From the NCBI GenBank assembly GCA_021802025.1, contig JAKABC010000086.1:1-7449 (forward strand): a stretch of DNA of 7,449 nt. The letters run 5' to 3'. The notes beneath the pieces are model-generated. The model saw only the letters and a program-made list of their open reading frames with translations. It was not told the origin of the DNA and did not search any database. This document shows, one piece after another, positions 5,465 to 7,449 of the stretch (the stretch's first letter is position 1; each line of letters opens with the position of its first letter). The stretch is from Actinomycetes bacterium. Lineage in GTDB: Bacteria > Actinomycetota > Acidimicrobiia > Acidimicrobiales > RAAP-2. A program made the position numbers and the translations under genes.

Positions 5465-5469
5465 TGAAC

Positions 5470-6162
5470 GTGGGCGCCACCGAGGCGGAGTCGGGCCGAC
5501 CGGGACTGGACCCCATCCGGGTCCTCATCGTCGACGACCACGCCCTGGTGCGCGAGGGGACCCGCGAGCTCCTCTCCCAGGACGACACCGTCATCGTGGT
5601 GGGCATGGCCGGTTCGGGCGAGGAGGCCCTCGAGGCCGTGGCCGCCCTCTCACCCGACGTGGCCCTCGTCGACGTGAACCTGCCCGCCATGAGCGGACTC
5701 GAGCTCTCCCGCGCCCTGTTCGCCCAGTTCCCCTCGACCAAGGTCCTCGTGCTCAGCGCCTACGACGACTACGCCTACGTGGCCGAGGCCCTCGAGGTGG
5801 GCGTGTCCGGCTACCTGCTCAAGACCGCCACCGCCAAAGAGCTCATCGACGCCGTGCGGGCCGTCCACGACGGGGTCTTCGTCCTGGACCGCCAGGTCTC
5901 CCAACGCCTCGTGCGCCGCCGCGAGCAGGCCCCGACGGCGGTGAGTGGACTCACGCCGCGCGAGACGAGCGTCTTGGAGCTGCTCGCCCAGGGTCGCTCC
6001 AACAAGCAGATCGCCACCGAGATGGCCCTGGGGACCCGCACGGTGGAGGGCTACGTCTCGAACATCCTCGCCAAGCTGGGCGTCGCCTCGCGCACCGAGG
6101 CCGTCGCCCACGCCATCCGCCACCGCCTCGTCAGCCCGTCGGGCCGTGACACCACCGGCTGA
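5470..6162 (+). CDS. NarL/LuxR-family response regulator
   Basis: A 230-residue two-component transcription factor. The receiver domain spans about residues 16-135, with acidic pocket Asp22-Asp23, phospho-acceptor Asp68 in ALVDVNLPAMSG, conserved Ser96 in LVLSAYDD, and Lys118 in GYLLKTATAKEL. A linker (about 136-156) leads to a GerE/LuxR-type helix-turn-helix at about 159-215: LTPRETSVLELLAQGRSNKQIA, then recognition helix TRTVEGYVSNILAKLG (189-204). Length is normal for the family. GTG at 5470 is preferred because GGGGAGG lies 5 bases upstream; starting at 5407 would put the operator-like dyad inside the coding region and add 21 residues not typical of the family. It overlaps the sensor kinase gene by 17 bases, indicating one transcript. 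In DosR the recognition helix uses two Lys and an Asn; here, by my alignment, the matching positions are Arg190, Glu193 and Gly194, so it need not bind DosR boxes. Probable targets are the 7-2-7 dyads beside it. Confidence 0.92.
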   Translation: MGATEAESGRPGLDPIRVLIVDDHALVREGTRELLSQDDTVIVVGMAGSGEEALEAVAALSPDVALVDVNLPAMSGLELSRALFAQFPSTKVLVLSAYDDYAYVAEALEVGVSGYLLKTATAKELIDAVRAVHDGVFVLDRQVSQRLVRRREQAPTAVSGLTPRETSVLELLAQGRSNKQIATEMALGTRTVEGYVSNILAKLGVASRTEAVAHAIRHRLVSPSGRDTTG

Positions 6163-7449
6163 GCCGCCCGACGCACCGCGACCGCGCGGGCTCGTCGACC
6201 GGCTCGTCCGCCCACCGCTCGCCGACGGGCCGTTCTGGATCATCCAGGGGACCGTCCTCGCGATCGTGGCCGTCCACTACCTGCTCGACATCCATCCCGA
6301 CCTGGTGAGCGGCATGCTCCCCTCGGGGCTGCCGGTCGCCGTCTTGGTCGTGCCGATCGGCTACGCCGCCTTGCGCTACGGCCTGCCGGGCTCGCTCGGC
6401 ACCACGGCCTGGTCCCTCGTGCTCTGGCTCCCCGACCTGCTGCTGCCCCACAACGAGGGCCACCCGGGCGACGACCTGCTCAACTTCGCGGTCATCGTCG
6501 TGGTCGCCGTCGTCTTCGGCCGGCGGGTCGAGACCGAGCGCACGACCCAGGCCCGGATCGACGCGGCCAACGCGCGCGCCCTCGCGGTCGAGGCCGGCTA
6601 CCACCGGCTCTTCGAGTCGACCCGCTCACCGATCGTCGTGCTCGACGAGGACGAGCGGGTCAGCGACGCCAACCCGGCCGCGACGGCCCTCTTCGGGCCG
6701 GTCACCGGCCAGCCCCTCGCCCGGGTGCTCGGACCCGACCTGGACCCGACGAGCCTCTCGGGGCGGGTCCTCACCCTCGCCAACGGCCACGACTACCGCC
6801 TCGACCTGGTGGATATGCCCTTTGACAGCGACGAGCGTCGTCGCCAGCTCAGCTTCGAGGACGTGACCGAGGAGCGCAGCGAGGAGCGACGCGCGCGACT
6901 CTTCGCCCGCCAGATCGTCGACCTCGAGGAGGACCAGCGGCGTCGCCTCGCGCGCGAGCTGCACGACGAGCCCCTCCAGCTCTTCTTGCACCTCGCGCGA
7001 CGCCTCGAGCTACTCGCCCACCACGAGGGCGCCACCGAGAAGATGGCCGCGGAGCTCGAGCGCACGCGCAACCAGGCCCTCGAGGCGGCCACCCGCCTGC
7101 GCTCCCTCGCGCGCGACCTGCGTCCGCCCGCGCTCGACCAGCTCGGCCTGGTGCCGGCCCTCTCGAGCCTCGTGGCCGAGATCGACGACCAGGGGGAGGC
7201 GACCATCAGCCTCACCGTGCACGGCGGCCCGACCCGGCTCTCCCCCGAGGTCGAGCTGGGCGCGTTCCGGATCGTCCAGGAGTCGCTGCGCAACGCCCAG
7301 CGCCACGCCGGCGCCCACCACGTGGACGTCGTGCTCGACTTCACCGAGGACGACCTGCACCTGCGGGTCGTCGACGACGGGCGGGGCTTCGACCCGCACA
7401 GCGCGCCCGCCGCGACCAGCGCGTCGCTCGGCCTGGTGGGGATGCGCGA
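6146..7449 (+). CDS. membrane sensor histidine kinase, HisKA_3/NarX-DesK type (3' end outside window)
   Basis: The frame is open from the GTG at 6146 to the right edge, giving 434 residues with no stop. A short Pro/Arg-rich cytoplasmic start (1-28) is followed by about four hydrophobic segments (31-48, 62-80, 84-100, 112-125). A helical linker (126-150) leads to a PAS-like domain (about 151-242: GYHRLFESTRSPIVVLDED, SDANPAATALFG, closing FEDVTEE). A coiled stretch then runs into the dimerisation domain EEDQRRRLARELHDEPLQ with phospho-acceptor His273. The ATPase domain shows the N-box FRIVQESLRNAQRHAGA (Asn383) and G1 box VVDDGRGFDP (409-417). SLGLVGMR at the edge is the start of the G2 region, so only the last few dozen residues are probably missing. 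No GAF domains or obvious haem-binding motif as in DosS/DosT are seen, and the signal is unknown. The start overlaps the regulator by 17 bases without a clear ribosome site, suggesting translational coupling. Confidence 0.9.
   Translation, partial: MTPPAEPPDAPRPRGLVDRLVRPPLADGPFWIIQGTVLAIVAVHYLLDIHPDLVSGMLPSGLPVAVLVVPIGYAALRYGLPGSLGTTAWSLVLWLPDLLLPHNEGHPGDDLLNFAVIVVVAVVFGRRVETERTTQARIDAANARALAVEAGYHRLFESTRSPIVVLDEDERVSDANPAATALFGPVTGQPLARVLGPDLDPTSLSGRVLTLANGHDYRLDLVDMPFDSDERRRQLSFEDVTEERSEERRARLFARQIVDLEEDQRRRLARELHDEPLQLFLHLARRLELLAHHEGATEKMAAELERTRNQALEAATRLRSLARDLRPPALDQLGLVPALSSLVAEIDDQGEATISLTVHGGPTRLSPEVELGAFRIVQESLRNAQRHAGAHHVDVVLDFTEDDLHLRVVDDGRGFDPHSAPAATSASLGLVGMR

Larger units (their letters stand above)
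5219..5469. promoter_or_regulatory. divergent control region between redox operon and two-component genes
   Basis: 251 non-coding bases whose left half (about 5265-5345) is less GC-rich than anything else nearby, as expected of promoters. Reading left to right it holds a 7-2-7 dyad facing the redox operon (5276-5291), a perfect DosR-box core (5325-5338), two GC hairpins (5349-5371 and 5377-5407), a second 7-2-7 dyad facing the response regulator (5416-5431), and the regulator's GGGGAGG ribosome site. Candidate -10 elements are CATAGT on the minus strand (5270-5275) and TAGGGT on the plus strand (5442-5447). Both have poor -35 sequences overlapped by or close to the dyads, which fits activator-dependent promoters. 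Confidence 0.7.

Noticed and set aside
5407..5469. Regulator starting at the GTG at 5407 (251 residues)
   Set aside because: The start lies in the arm of a hairpin, the added residues would cover the operator-like dyad, and the ideal ribosome site is at 5458-5464 in front of the GTG at 5470.
1..7449. CRISPR arrays, insertion sequences, tRNA or rRNA genes
   Set aside because: No regularly spaced repeats, terminal inverted repeats with transposase, cloverleaf or rRNA-like segments were seen on either strand.

Overview
The window comes from a GC-rich, gene-dense bacterial chromosome, most likely an actinobacterium. The support is compositional and stylistic: strong G/C bias at third codon positions, several GTG starts, a NarL/LuxR-type two-component pair, and a perfect match to the core of the actinobacterial DosR/DevR box. 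The class cannot be fixed from this sequence; something like Acidimicrobiia is only a guess.

Layout. Positions 2-493 (+) hold the C-terminal part of an alpha/beta hydrolase cut by the window edge. Positions 510-926 (-) hold a PhnB-like VOC/glyoxalase-fold protein. A gene-poor stretch (about 927-1242) contains inverted repeats and leads into a small putative one-helix membrane protein (1243-1431, +). From 5218 down to 1428 (-) lies a tight two-gene operon. Its first gene encodes a NosR/NapH-type polytopic membrane polyferredoxin (525 aa). Its second encodes a 734-aa three-part redox fusion: a double [4Fe-4S] ferredoxin, a GltD/AegA-like FAD-NAD(P) oxidoreductase and a C-terminal flavodoxin. 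A divergent control region (5219-5469) separates this operon from a response regulator (5470-6162, +) and its overlapping membrane sensor histidine kinase (6146 to the right edge, +, incomplete).

How the genes may work together. The redox operon looks like an electron-transfer module. The soluble fusion has all the cofactor sites needed to move electrons between NAD(P)H, FAD, iron-sulfur clusters and FMN, and the membrane polyferredoxin could connect it to the quinone pool or another membrane partner. The divergent two-component system is the obvious candidate regulator.

The control region is the most notable part of the window. Each divergent gene has its own copy of a 7-2-7 dyad around the shared 10-mer ACTACGTACA, in the same orientation relative to its gene. 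Between the copies lie a perfect DosR-box core (GGGACTAAAGTCCC) and two strong GC hairpins. This suggests control by the local NarL-family regulator and possibly by a DosR-type hypoxia/NO regulator encoded elsewhere. The physiological substrate of the redox module and the signal sensed are not visible in the sequence.
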